Positions 1 to 11,725 are shown, counted from the first letter of the stretch. The stretch is DNA of 64,000 bases from Haliotis asinina (GCF_037392515.1 NC_090282.1:56692843-56756842); one strand, 5' to 3'. A program made the numbers and translations. Notes: generated by a model not told the origin, from the sequence alone.

Positions 1-912
1 GATCTGATGCAGAAGAAGTGGGACACCCAAGTGGGCATAAATAAATTACATGCAATAAAACCCTATATTGGTTACACCTACTTGGGTTGTCAGTCCAGAT
101 TTGAAGAGGTCATCATGCGACGATGTCGTATTGGCCACACCAGATATACACATGAATACCTTTTGAAAGGTGAGGATCCTCCGTTCTGCATCCCTTGTGA
201 TGAAAGAATCACAGTCAGGCATATCTTGCTTGACTGTGTTGAATATTCCATCACAAGGGATCAGTATTTTAATTCACATACTATGAAGGATCTTTTTAAC
301 AGTGTTAGTCCTCATTTAATTATTGCATTTTTAAAGGAATTAAATTTGTTAACCGAACTGTAAATAGATAAATATTTTAAAATTGGAAGATTAAATTAGT
401 AACTCAAATCGTTAGTGGCTGTACCCTCAAAGGGGGTTGAAGAACCGTAAAATAATTGTCCTCCTGAGAGGGTACGTAAGTCCAAAAACATTTGACGTAA
501 ATTTCAGTTTTCCAGCTTTTTAATCGTAGAATAAGTGTGTTTTTAATTTATGGCTAGATTTGTCTAAATTGCTAACAGCTGAAGGGATGATGTAAATCCA
601 GCTAGGGTCCATGCAGGAAGCAAATGTACTGTAAGTCCCCATGGTCCTTAGTATGGTGATCTACCTTCAGTTGTTGGCAACCTATAGCTCATTTTTAAAT
701 TGTACTGTCCTCTATAGATACATTGTTTTAGGTCTATTCACTAGTTTTATATTCTATTCTGTGATATTCTAGTCAGTTTTACTGTCCTTCATTGACAGGG
801 CTTTACAATGTCCGTGCTAGTAATTCATTTGTATTTTTATAATTAATCTTTCTCGTCACGATATGGCTGCAATACTGCCGATGTGACGTTAAATACTAAC
901 TCACTCACTCAT
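1..912 (+). mobile_element. 3' end of an I/Nimbus-like non-LTR retrotransposon, copy 1
   Basis: The end of a LINE ORF (7-363) is followed by its 3' UTR. The protein carries a C-terminal cysteine/histidine motif: FCIPCDE, then H, then DC, as seen after the RNase H domain of I-type LINEs. The 3' UTR (364-912) ends in TTAAATACTAACTCACTCAC. The same sequence occurs at 7979-9205, where the RNase H part is still visible. Copy 1 runs off the left edge of the window. It lies in the intron upstream of the first visible exon of ammonium transporter gene 1. The I/Nimbus assignment rests on the presence of RNase H and on mollusc context, so it is inference. Confidence 0.75.
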
Positions 913-1083
913 TCAGTTGGTATGCATTATTAAAACAGAACAACTGTGTTTGATTGCTACTCCAAGTGTATATGATAACCTATTTAGTTTCAGTTGGCAT
1001 GCATCCCATGTCTGATTGTGATGTATATGACAGACTGTATTGGGCTGAGTAGGTGTATAGCCTGTGTTTGATTGTCATTTCAG

Positions 1084-1366
1084 GAGCGATGGCCGAGAGG
1101 ACAAAACTCGAGGCATATATCATATTTTCATTACTGAACACATTTGTGTACTGTTTCCCCGCCCATTGGTTCTGGGGTAAACAGGGGTGGTTATATGCTA
1201 TGGGTGTGATTGACATAGCTGGAGCAGGACCAGTTCACTTAGTTGGAGGGGTCACAGGTTTGGTGTCAACTCTTCTTCTCAAGCCCCGGCACAATCGCTT
1301 TAAGAGCAAGAAAGCCCCTCAAATGGGATCTCCTACGAATGCATTGCTCGGAATGTTTATGCTTTG
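1084..1366 (+). CDS. AMT gene 1, first visible exon
   Basis: The acceptor is TTTCAG before GAGCGATGG and the donor is TTTG before GTAAGT. The exon starts with two bases that finish a Gly codon. It encodes the MAERTKL helix, the AHWFWG segment, the family Asp and the first pore His in GPVHLVGG. In gene 2 the same codons lie inside a longer exon with no intron before MAERTKL. Confidence 0.93.
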
Positions 1367-1477
1367 GTAAGTTCAGCCTAATTAATAGATAAATCAACAT
1401 ACTTAAACATATTGTGACCTAAAGTCTTAAATCTTAACTCACCCACGTATGTATGTATGTATGTATGTATGTATGTA

Positions 1478-1533
<56 letters not shown>

Positions 1534-2975
1534 TGTATAACACAAATGTGGCTTTTCAATTTAAGGCTCATTGTAATGAGATGTTAATAACAGTTTTAAG
1601 ACCAGCGTCTCTCTGATGTAATATCAGCAACTTTTGTTAGCCATACAAAATGTATTGTACATGTCTAAAGTTGATGAAGTATGGTATCTTTGTTGATTTA
1701 TTACAATTAGAGAGCTACATTTCAAGACTTACTTGCTGTGTGAATGTGTGTTTGTATGGATGCATGCATGTATGTGTAACGACATATGTCATATAACTCT
1801 ATATGTTATATAGCTATGTGTGTATGAATGCATTCAAGTACAGATATGTTAACCCTGTTCGAATGTTGGTGTTTAAGGTGGGGTTGGCTTGGATTTAACT
1901 GTGGCAGCACGTTTGGAATATCCGGATTGAAGTGGAAGTTAGCAGCCAGGTATTGTATAATATCAGTAGAATGGGCAACAGTGGTTTTATTTTGAAGAAT
2001 AAACTACGTGCAGCGTTCGAAATAACAACTAGCCCGGTAGCTCGCTGTTAAGCAAACCTTCCCTGTGCGAGTAAAAATAGTGTGACTGTAGCCCAGTATA
2101 AATATTCAGTTTGTGAAAAATTGTCATTTGAAAATGGCGCCACTTAAAGTGATTTTTTCTCAGCCAGGCATTGTATTTTATCTTACAAGTTTAACATCAT
2201 CTTTAATGCATACATTGATCTGACGACGACTACTTAGTACAATAACATTGGAACAATTCGTAGCTTTGACAGGATACACCGCAAATTTGTTCGAGTATTA
2301 TCATATTATGCTTTCGTGAACATGTACACGACCGTTACGTTTCTGTTACAATTTCACTTTCAAGGCGTGCTTCACTCGTGTGATGAGTGCTAGATTCAAA
2401 CGCTTGAACTCGAAATAAAATATTCAGGCAGTGACGATCCCAAGTGCATTTGTCGCTACTATCTGTTTATCTTGTGACACTCGACTCTAGCTAATCGCGA
2501 GATTGAACTATAGGGGTTCAGTCACGGGTTGAAAATACATGCTATTAGAACATTACTCTGGGATGACTCTTAGCGCACGGGGATGTTTATGTAAATTGAA
2601 GTGTAATCATGATGTAATTAGAATAGAGTGCAACCACACATGTTCACAGTCATACCTTTCGGACAAAACCTTCTTTGGACTTACATGACGATAGTGCCAC
2701 GGTGCACAATATACAGAACACAGTCATCCTTCAGTAGGAGAGTGTTGCAATAACTATTAATTGAGAAGTGTTTTGATCGTTAACACTACTTGGTAATTAG
2801 ACTAGACGGTTGTCAGGTGCAAAGCTATGGTTCCGGTACATTGCCAGGACCAGAGGTAGAAAAAACATGGAAAAGTAATGGTTTTCATATCGTTCATTTC
2901 GTTTGAATTATTGTATAAAAATAATGAGTGTTTAATGCAATTGTACTGGTTGAGAAACTCGATTAAAAGGAATGT

Positions 2976-3024
<49 letters not shown>

Positions 3025-6000
3025 CCTCCCCATCCCCAAATACTTACACCAATACCTTTCTCCTTAACGTTATCGAATCCCCCCCAAAAAATGACGCAAA
3101 TTTTGTGTGGACAATCTGTAAATCAGAGGATTCAGGTATAAAGGGACGTATGACATCGGAATATTCTCTTGTGTGCCCTGATGTCATAACATCTAAGGAT
3201 GACGCCATGTCTCTTACACACTTGTGAGAATATATGTTCGGTTAGCACTGTATAGCTAGGAAATAAACACTGTTAATTACATAATTACTGAAGGAATCAG
3301 TTGTGAGTTTAAGTCACATCGGCAATATTTCTATCGTGTCTACAAATAAGTTATGGTTTTACAATAGATAAAGGTAAATTATAAAATCATGTCAGCAAAC
3401 GACACTAAAACAACTAGTTGATCCAAGATTTCAAATTGATACTTGTAGGTGACACTAAAACATTTTAACTATAGATGAAAATACAATATAAAACGGGCTG
3501 GATACTGCTAACAATTGAAAGGCGGTCTCCATGCCTGGGACCATGGCGACTTACGGTACTCTTGCTTACTGCAGGGACATTGTACTTTCTCAGTAAAGTA
3601 CAGATCTTTAGCTGCTTAGGTGACGTTGATATGAATATAGATATTGGATAGTCCACGACTACGATGAATCTGTTTTATTTCCAGATCAGCAGTTTCGACT
3701 ATATGTGCATCAACATCTGGAGGGATTGTTGGACTCATCCTGAGGTAATTAACGAGAGCTGTTGCCAAAGCTGTTAGCTACAGCTAAGTGACTGTTTGTG
3801 CTTAGTCGTTGAGATATAAATTCAATCTGTTATCAAGTGGATTCTTACCTAAACTATATTTATTGATTAAGGGAAAGTGATTGGACTTGATATTCGAATA
3901 AGAGGTTCGCAAGCATTAATGAACCACTCAGGAAGTTCTGTCTGATAAAACCAATGATCGTCAAACAAATCAAGAGTTGCAGAGGTCAGGTCTGTTTGAT
4001 GTGCTCAAGATAACGACTTACATGTCGGTGCATGCATTTTGAACTCAGCTCCTTTAGACTGACTTGGCATCGGATGTCATCGAACGGTGGACACATTGCA
4101 CGCTCATCTGGTCTCCCACGGTGTATTGTTTTGCTTACCATTTACAAACAGACGTCTCTAGCTAAGACTGCATTATTGGTTATGCTTTACTACTTTCCCT
4201 TGCCGGTATATGCCGTACAGTGTAGTTCACAAAACACTTAACTGTTGTTATGAGTAAGTATGATGAAAACTCGATACAGCGAGCAGGTTTAGACATCAAT
4301 ACACTTACAAGTGGTGAGTGGCGACTGAGATTATTGTCTCTTCGGTGTAGATATGCTTTGCTCAAACATGATTCATGGAACACATTCATTTTTTGTATTG
4401 TGATATGCATTGTGAAAGACACATGAGTATAGGACGGATGATAGGAATCGATAAACGTAAAGTGAAATACTGCAACGTATACAGTGATTTATTACAGGTG
4501 GCGCTGTTGTGTAAATATTACAACTATGTGGAAAACTGTATTGAGGGGATGTACACTCGTGAGACATATTTTCTACTCTGACTAAATAGACAGATATGAA
4601 TGCCTAGATGTACATATAATACAAGAGTGTCACTACAGAACATACGATAAATTTTAAAGTGCATGCATCACTCTGTTGGCAGTGATTATAGGCTTACGAA
4701 TTTCGAAATACCTATTTGTGATTGTGTGTGTGTGCGTGCGCGTGTGCATACGTGTGCGTGCAGATGTATATCGTCCAGACTGACTTTCTAGTCGAAGTGC
4801 ATTGAGGTACCATTCCGCAGTTTCACAAAGATATCCCACTCGAAAAGTTACCCCAAGTTGAATGTTGGTAACAAAAATATTCTTACAACGTTTTTCGTTT
4901 ACCGCACGACGCAAACGAGACAGAGACCCCACTCTTCCATTCAAAGTTCTGTGTGGTTCCACAAAGAGATCATCGACCAGCGTTTGTACTGCTGCTTCAA
5001 CGTTTACACAATCCGATAAAATGAAACGTTTGTTATGTTAATGCAGAAACGGTGAATGATCTGAATTTTCCAACTGGAGTTAATATTATATTATATCCAT
5101 AACTGTCATGCCTCGTCTTATACCTACCTCAAATCTATTGAAAAAAAATCGCCTCTCGTATTTCTGAATGGTTCATTACGTGGCAGTAATTGGTTGTCAC
5201 TAAACCCTCAAGGGATATCTTATAAATGGATTGCAACCAGATTCCAGTTTGAGTAATCACATGGTCAATAACTAATTAAGCCAGTTTTAAGTAATGATTA
5301 ACTGTGTTCTAACGGGTCGCTGTGAAGCCAGATCAGGTTCCATTTCACATTAATGTCGAAAACTTCTGTAAAGAAATTGAGAATCTGAAGTTTGTCATAT
5401 GTGTGCGCACGTGTGTGTTTGGATATCTGGGGATGTTAGCATGTATGTGTGTGTGTAGGGATGATAGATAGGTATGTGGATGCCGGGTGTGACAACAGAC
5501 TCACATATTGTTCAGAACATTGATGTTTGGGTTTCAGCTACATTGTGAAGAAGCGACAGTTTGATGTTGGATATCTGATCAACAGCATCCTTGGGTCTCT
5601 TGTTGCTATAACCGGTGAGTCATATGCAAGGAACGGAGAGAGGTCAAGTAGCACAAAGTTACATAGACATTGTAATCGACTTGATTTGCAAATAGGAACC
5701 ACGTATAAATGAAGGAGTAGACGGAACAGCTAGACAGAACAGCTAGACGGAACAGCTAGACGGAACAGCTAAACGGAACAGCTAGACGGAACAGCTAGAC
5801 GGAACAGCTAAACGGAACAGCTAGACGGAACAGCTAGACAGAACAGCTAGACGGAACAGCTAGACGGAACAGCTAAACGGAACAGCTAGACGGAACAGCT
5901 AGACGGAACAGCTAAACGGAACAGCTAGACGGAACAGCTAGACAGAACAGCTAGACGGAACAGCTAGACGGAACAGCTAGACGGAACAGCTAGACGGAAC

Positions 6001-9000
6001 AAGCAGCCTTGCTCTAATGTTGTACTGAAGACTAACACTAAACTTATGGGTACAGTAATATGGGGACAATAGTAATTCTATCCTTTAAAGAGGCAAGTCT
6101 AGATAAGTGAAGGAGAGTCGTCTGTGTATCTTTTATAAAATGGATATGTATATATTTTATTCATTATCATTTGAACTATCAATTATTATCTTAGAGACTT
6201 GTGCAAATCTATGATAACAAGACGACCACGGTTAAATACATTGACCTTATACTACTATGAACATATATCTTTTCCGACAAGTGGAATATATTTCGGTGGA
6301 TAATCGAACGCTATACTCTTGCCTTGGCGATGCATCAAGATCTCAAAATGTGAAGATACATTCCACGGATCATTATATATGTGGAATCCATTACCGTCTA
6401 AAATCATAAGTAGACAATGCTTTCTTGAGCAGTTTGCATCGAACTTAGTAAGCCTTATCTGAGACACAAACATCGAATCCTTTATTTTTCTTTCTCTTCA
6501 TTATTCGCCATGCTTCAAGTATGCTTCACACTAGGAGAGCGAGGTAACTGGCTTGCGCGAGAAGTATGGGTTGCTGATGACCATATTCAAAACCATTTTG
6601 CCATGACTCTACCCAGACAATGAACGATCATGATCAGATAACCTTCAGATACAAATTAAAACTTTGCCTTGTTTGAAATTTATGTAAAGAATCCCGTCAT
6701 GAAGAATCCTAGTCAAGACGTATGAGTCACATGTACATTAATTTTCAAATGATACATAAGTAGAACAAGTATGGTTTTAGTGTTGTGAATGGGAACAAGC
6801 TGAGTCACTTTAAAAACATAATTTCAGAAAAAAAAGTTCAGAAAAGTAGCTTCTTAGTTTAAGACTAAATAATGTGTTCTCCCATCTTTCCCCATCCATG
6901 TTGTAAGTACGTGAGGACATCGCTACTATTTGTGTATGTACAACACGTGTTTCTCCGTTTGTTAGTTCTTCACTTCCTCTTACACTTCAGCATTTTATGC
7001 GCTCTTTCTCTGCAGTTATAATTTTTTTTGGTTGTACAATCAAAATATTATACTGTAAGGTTTTAGTTGCGTGATGCTATATTTTAGTTTATTTAGTTTA
7101 TTTTTGTGTCACACTAAAATCTGTTAGAACTCTCCAATGGATGGTGTCTTAAATGCGTCGTCTTTGGCAAGACTGCGTCAACGCCAATGGTGGATGCACC
7201 CCATAATGAATTTGTGAACTGACTTTTGACAGAACATCTCTTCAAGGACGACAAGTAAAGAAAACCGAGCAAATCACGTTATTACCTTTTATCAATAAAA
7301 ATAGCATAGCATCAAATAATTCACAAGTACTTTGTTCACACGTCGGTGAATGGACCATTTTACAGATAGCTGCCTACTCATTTCTCAGGGAAGTTATACA
7401 TCACATACAGCCATTAGCCGCACAGTTTTCAGGGACTTAGGGAACTTAGATATCAGAACGATATATTATTTTCTTAATGATAAAGGTAGTATCAATGATA
7501 ATGACGATATATCATCAAAGGATACACAATTTCTTTTAATAAGGATGCAAAATTCAACAAGAATGTAAGAAATTGTAATTTTTACATTTCAGCCACGTGT
7601 GCAGTAGCTCATCCTTGGGAGGGCTTGTTGATCGGAATAATTGGGGCATGTCTTACAATACTTGGTATTACAATCCTGGAGAAACTCAAGATTGATGACC
7701 CCGTTGGTAAGTGTCTACGAAAGCACTCCACAAACTCATCACACTCTCTCTCCCATCCCGTAGTTGCAGGAGGTAGTCTAAGTAAACTTAGTCTCAGTGA
7801 ATTTCGTTACACGCCACCACTGAGTCTAACAAAACCTAGTAGAAGGTCGTGTCAGGTAACTTTTGAGCGACCAATGACCGTCCAGTCAAACGCGAGACGA
7901 TTAAATAGATTTAACCAATCTGACAACGGCTACTATGTAGGGATCGGGGGACTTTCAAAATATTCAGGTCACTGACACAGTCAGATTACCGGATAATAGT
8001 TCTATTTTCACAGCGGAAGCAAACGCTATATTAACGGCTCTTAAATATATTGAAAGACATCCTAGTATATAATCTATTCTGACTCTCTTTCTTGCATCCA
8101 GGCAATTAAAAACCTGTCATGTAAACATCCACTTTTAATAGAAATAATTCAATTATATAATAATCTGGCTACTGGCCAATACGACATCGTCTTTTGTTGG
8201 TTACCAAGCCATGTACGCATTTCTGGCAACACAGTGGCCGATCTTGCTGCCAAGGCAGCACTCAAAAAATCCGTGACTCCACTTCTCATCCGATACTATG
8301 ATTATAAAGCTACAATTAGATCGTATATCCGAGATCTGATGCAAAAGAGGTGGGGCATCTAACTGGGTGTAAATAAATTACATGCAATAAAACCTTATAT
8401 TGGTTATACCCACTTGGGTTGTCAGTCCAGATTTGAGGAGGTCATTATGTGACGATGTCGTATTGGCCATACGAGACATACTCATAAATACCTTTTGAAA
8501 GGTGAGGATCCTCCGTTCTGCATCCCTTGTGATGAAAGAATCACAGTCAAGCATGTCTTGCTTGACTGTGTTGAGTATTCCATCACAAGGGATCAGTATT
8601 TCAATTCACAAACTATGAAGGATCTTTTTAGCAATATTAGCCCTCATTTAATTATTGCATTTTTAAAGGAATTAGATTTGTTAACTGAACTGTAAATAGA
8701 TAAATATTTTACAATTGGAAGATTAAATTAGTAACTCAAATCGTTAGTGGCTGTACCCTCAAAGGGGGTTGAAGTCCAAAAACATTTGAATTTAAGTTTT
8801 CCAGCTTTTTAATCGTAGAATAAGTGTGTTTTTACTTTATGGCTAGATTTATCTAAATTGCTTACAGTTGAGGGGATGATGTAAATCCAACTAGGGTCCA
8901 TGCAGGAAGCAAATGTACTGTAAGTCCCCATGGTCCTTAGTATGGTGATCTACCTTCAGTTGTCGGCAACCTATTGCTCATTTTTAAATTGTTCTGTCCT

Positions 9001-11537
9001 CTATAGATAAATTGTTTTAGGTCTGTTCACTAGTTTTACATTCTACTCTGTGATATCCTAGTTAGTTTTCCTGTCCTTCGTCGACAGGGTTGTATGTGTT
9101 ATTAATTCATTTGTATTTTCATAATTACTCTTTCTCGTCACGATATGGCTGCAATATTGCCGATGTGACGTTAAATATTAACTCACTAACTAACTGGCTG
9201 ACACAGATCTCTCCACAAACAAAAATCCGCATATAACACAGTTATTTGACCTGCAGTATATACGCTCTGGGTTTCTGCTGACATGGTTACCATTAGCTAA
9301 TATTTTCGCAAGATAACGCCCTTGAATAATGCCAAGACACTATTTTCAGCGACTGTTTTCTCGCCCTTGTCATGGTTGCACGTACGCCGTGTGGATCACC
9401 CGGAAGCGAGCATGCGCTAAATAGCATTCAGAATCGTTTGGGTACGAACCTGTTCGAGATAAAAAATTCAAAAGGCATGTTTGGTAAGCTGTGTTCTGAT
9501 TGGTCAATCTCAAAGGTTACATGACGCGACCTCCTATAAGGTTTTGTTAGACTCGGTAGTGGAGTGTAACGAAAAGTACTGAGGATAAGTTAACTTAGAC
9601 TGTTGCAGGAGGAGACGCTAGTTTCCCAGGTTCCATGCTTGTACCCTGATGGACACATCGGCGACGATGCCGTCGTGTCAAGACAGGTCCAATTTGTGAT
9701 TGGTATGATCGAATTTCCACTTCTCCTAGACGATATGTGATGCACTGGATGGTCTTCGACGACCAGTCACCTGTCCTGCAGTGTGGCATTGAATTATTTA
9801 TTAATTTAATTAATATTCCAAATGCGATGTTGACATATTCAACTGCGAACGCACATAGTAATATTTATTTGTCTTCTTGTGCGGGCACAAAGACATGTGC
9901 TACTAAGCACGAATGTTCTCGATGAAAATGGAAAATACAGTGAATAGTCGACAACCACCACCATCTGGGATGATCTGATATCTGTTTTGCAGGCTGTGTA
10001 GGCGTCCATGCTGTAGGCGGTACGTGGAGCTTGCTTGCAGCAGGGTTTGTGTCGAGAAAGGACTCATTTGCAAGTGAACTTCAACTTAACAACGCCCAGA
10101 ATGGTGTCCTCAGTGTAAGTTTGATTGTATTACGTTGCTATTAGTGCCTAGCGACAACACCATGTCTCTGGCAAATAAGGTCACACATATTGATAAGCTT
10201 CTGATAAACAGTTTAAACACCACTTGTAAGTACCCTTTACATTATCGATCCTGCTTTTGGTGATGTTATAATTAAAATGAAAATATGCGTTAACTGTTTT
10301 AGTTTTCAGCAGTAAAAACACTCTGTTTGTCAGCTAATCAGGAAACTGATTGTAAATGTTAAAAACAGTGTTAAATGAAAAATCTTCGTGGTAATGTCGA
10401 ATTTCAATGTCGAAAGAAATCTGACACCATGGCAGGTAACTCGCGTGTGATATCTGCAACATGTGTAGACGCGTTTATTGACCTCACTGGATTATCAGGC
10501 TGGGTGAATCATTTGGCCTGTCAATGATACTGAATCCATATAATTACCTTTATCAACATTTGCTATCAACGCGTTCACCAATCGTGAGGAAAAGCAGCAC
10601 AGAAGGGCACTGATTTGAACTCACGCTTGAAATGTAGCTTGCCTATGAAATAAAGATCTACATCCTGCGGGAGTGGATAAATGGCAATGTGATAAAACAT
10701 CATGTCCGTGCTATTATGCATGTCGAGAGTAATGCATGTCAAATTGAAAGTACACAGGTTAATCATTTCACAGCGCATAGATTTAATGTTATTCAATATT
10801 TAGTTTGTTGGAGCAAATAGGCTGTAGTTTCTATCTCTTGTTTACAGGGAGGAGGATTTCACCAGCTCGGTGTTCAAACTCTTGCTATAGTCGCTTTGAT
10901 CGGATGGTCGTTCATGACCTCATATATATTCCTGAAACTAATTGACGTTGTTGTTGGCCTTCGAGTTCCTCTGTGTGAAGAGATATTAGGGGCTGACTTG
11001 ATTGAACACGGGATAGGTCAGGGAACGTATAACAAGAAAACCAAGAAGGTTGTGTTTGATGACGAAGATAACTTCCTTGTTGGAGAGTTCAATGGGCACC
11101 GCACTCATAGTTTCGGAAAACATACAGACACCTGCTATGAAAAATACCAGCCTCATTACCAAATGCCGAAACGACGCTTTCTCAAAAGATTCCTCTTTTA
11201 CATGAAAGATCGTTTTTGGAAGACCCATAAACCAGAATCGGATAACAAACCCAATGGCAAAGAGGAGACCTTCGCTAGTGATGCCGATGGTGTCCCCAGA
11301 GCCACAGGGAGCCACTATGATGGTTTCCTGTATGAAGACTTTGGATTTTCGGACAGTAAAATGAACGGCAGATTTCAATACAGTACGCCGAGACATGCTG
11401 CCGATCGAAACTGTTACAGTACGTGGATCGACGGGCCCAGGGGAACGAAACGGGACAAGAAGACGGAAGCTACAGCACAGTCACTTCATTCGGACCTGGC
11501 TGTTCGTCCTAAAATGCCGGAAATGACGTACATATGA
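1084..11537 (+). CDS. Ammonium transporter (AMT/AmtB family) gene 1, 5' partial, seven exons
   Basis: Membrane channel or transporter for ammonium (NH4+/NH3). The spliced exons 1084-1366, 1878-1949, 3685-3744, 5538-5614, 7593-7706, 9993-10114 and 10848-11537 give 471 residues in one frame. Family landmarks are AMAERTKL, FPAHWFWG, DIAGAGPVHLVGG (family Asp and first pore His), WWGWLGFNCGSTFGIS, FDVGYLINSILGSLV, VGVHAVGG (second pore His), GVQTLA and the C-terminal GLRVPLCEEILGADLIEHG. All junctions are GT-AG and phase-matched. Compared with gene 2, about 132 N-terminal residues are missing; they must lie upstream of the window. After the regulatory motif comes a long basic tail of roughly 180 residues, about twice as long as in gene 2. 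Substrate and excretion role are inferred from the family. Confidence 0.93.
1367..1877 (+). other. AMT gene 1 intron with microsatellite
   Basis: GT-AG intron of 511 bp. It holds the (GTAT)n/(GCAC)n microsatellite at 1447-1534. I see nothing else recognisable. Confidence 0.85.
1447..1534. repeat. (GTAT)n then (GCAC)n microsatellite
   Basis: About 7 copies of GTAT pass directly into about 14 copies of GCAC or CGCA. It is preceded by ACTCACCCAC, the same lead-in that precedes the GTAT array at 16034. Confidence 0.95.
1878..1949 (+). CDS. AMT gene 1 exon: GWLGFNCGSTFGIS segment
   Basis: 72 bp. It completes a Trp codon and encodes WGWLGFNCGSTFGISGLKWKLAA. The length and both splice phases equal those of the gene 2 exon 52891-52962. 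The donor is CAG before GTATTG. Confidence 0.93.
1950..3684 (+). other. AMT gene 1 intron
   Basis: 1.7 kb GT-AG intron. It contains an (ACA)n run at 2976-3024. No gene or known element was seen in the rest. Confidence 0.85.
2976..3024. repeat. (ACA)n microsatellite
   Basis: About 16 tandem ACA/CAA triplets inside an intron. Confidence 0.95.
3685..3744 (+). CDS. AMT gene 1 exon: small transmembrane exon
   Basis: 60 bp, acceptor TTTCCAG, donor GAG before GTAATT. It encodes SAVSTICASTSGGIVGLIL with a split Ser codon at its end. It matches gene 2 exon 53349-53408 in length and phase. Confidence 0.92.
3745..5537 (+). other. AMT gene 1 intron
   Basis: 1.8 kb intron. It holds short GT-rich stretches near 4720-4760 and 5400-5460 only. 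No gene seen. Confidence 0.8.
5538..5614 (+). CDS. AMT gene 1 exon: FDVGYLINSILGSL segment
   Basis: 77 bp. It encodes YIVKKRQFDVGYLINSILG and SLVAIT, with donor CCG before GTGAGT. Same length and phases as gene 2 exon 53861-53937. Confidence 0.92.
5615..7592 (+). other. AMT gene 1 intron with 13-bp tandem array
   Basis: 2.0 kb intron. The 13-bp array at 5718-6000 is its main content. The rest is AT-rich sequence in which I see no gene or known element. Confidence 0.8.
5718..6000. repeat. 13-bp minisatellite, unit GACGGAACAGCTA
   Basis: About 22 copies of a 13-bp unit. Variants are GACAGAACAGCTA and AACGGAACAGCTA. The A variants recur in a loose three-unit rhythm. Confidence 0.95.
7593..7706 (+). 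CDS. AMT gene 1 exon ending in DDPVG
   Basis: 114 bp, acceptor CATTTCAG, donor GTTG before GTAAGT. It encodes the segment around CAVAHPWEGLLIGIIGA and ends in IDDPV plus one base. Gene 2 has no intron here and reads straight on into VAVHGASGIW. Confidence 0.93.
7764..7877 (-). repeat. Left arm of inverted repeat pair
   Basis: It starts TGCAGGAGGTAGTCTAAGT and ends near ACCAATGA. It matches the reverse complement of 9498-9612 throughout with scattered differences, including the shared stretch GAGTCTAACAAAACCT. Confidence 0.8.
7979..9205 (+). mobile_element. I/Nimbus-like LINE, copy 2: 5'-truncated with RNase H remnant
   Basis: It begins in an RNase H domain: FTAEANAILTALKYIE carries the catalytic Glu region, and WLPSHVRISGNTVADLAAKA is the typical C-terminal RNase H motif with His and Asp. 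It continues into the same Cys/His tail and 3' UTR as copy 1. In-frame stops and shifts (near 8075, 8360 and 8451) show it is dead. It lacks about 38 bp of 3' UTR present in copy 1 (around 430-470). It ends in TTAAATATTAACTCACTAAC. Confidence 0.85.
9498..9612 (+). repeat. Right arm of inverted repeat pair
   Basis: It reads TGATTGGTCAATCTC through GGTTTTGTTAGACTC to GTTGCAGGA and pairs with 7764-7877. The two may be opposed copies of one small element or terminal repeats of a larger foldback element. Confidence 0.8.
9993..10114 (+). CDS. AMT gene 1 exon with second pore histidine
   Basis: 122 bp, acceptor TTTTGCAG, donor CAGT before GTAAGT. It encodes CVGVHAVGGTWSLLAAG, with His as the second twin-His residue, then a loop ending in NAQNGVLS. 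The exon boundary falls inside the loop before GGGFHQLGVQ; gene 2 has no intron there. Confidence 0.93.
10115..10847 (+). other. AMT gene 1 last intron
   Basis: 733 bp GT-AG intron. I see no feature in it. Confidence 0.85.
10848..11537 (+). CDS. AMT gene 1 terminal exon with long cytoplasmic tail
   Basis: 690 bp, 229 codons plus a TGA stop. It begins GGGFHQLGVQTLAIVALIG (last membrane helix), then GLRVPLCEEILGADLIEHG, the conserved cytoplasmic motif that couples AMT subunits. The remaining tail is hydrophilic with clusters of Lys, Arg and His (KKTKKVVFDDED, PKRRFLKRFLFYMKDRFWK). No other domain was recognised in the tail. Confidence 0.93.
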   Translation, partial: GGGFHQLGVQTLAIVALIGWSFMTSYIFLKLIDVVVGLRVPLCEEILGADLIEHGIGQGTYNKKTKKVVFDDEDNFLVGEFNGHRTHSFGKHTDTCYEKYQPHYQMPKRRFLKRFLFYMKDRFWKTHKPESDNKPNGKEETFASDADGVPRATGSHYDGFLYEDFGFSDSKMNGRFQYSTPRHAADRNCYSTWIDGPRGTKRDKKTEATAQSLHSDLAVRPKMPEMTYI

Positions 11538-11579
11538 GATGTCATTCATGCCACGCACTTGTTCTCGATATTTGTCGTG

Positions 11580-11672
11580 AGTGTGTTTAGGTTTACGCCG
11601 CACTGAACATTATTCCAGATATATGGCACCTGTCTGCAAATAATCTGATGTGGACCAGACAATGACATCTGT
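11580..11672 (+). mobile_element. SINE-B fragment in the 3' UTR of AMT gene 1
   Basis: TTTACGCCGCACTGAACATT, then TATATGGC, then CTGCAAATAATC and TGGACCAGACAATG. The same order of blocks occurs at 36551-36725 and, reversed, at 24193-24394, 40035-40205 and 46325-46492. Confidence 0.75.
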
Positions 11673-11719
11673 AAACATCCACTTAGTCTTTCAGAGTGTA
11701 ATTCAGTCAAAACAGCGAT

Positions 11720-11725
11720 AATAAA
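11720..11725 (+). terminator. Possible poly(A) signal of AMT gene 1 (proximal)
   Basis: AATAAA 183 bp after the stop codon. A second AATAAA lies at 11931-11936 and could be the distal site. Confidence 0.5.

Larger units (their letters stand above)
7707..9992 (+). other. AMT gene 1 intron packed with repeats
   Basis: 2.3 kb intron. It holds an inverted repeat pair (7764-7877 and 9498-9612) and, between the arms, a 5'-truncated LINE (7979-9205). Nothing recognised in 9613-9992. Confidence 0.85.

Noticed and set aside
10986-11396. 136-codon open frame on the - strand
   Set aside because: It is antisense to the well supported terminal exon of AMT gene 1.
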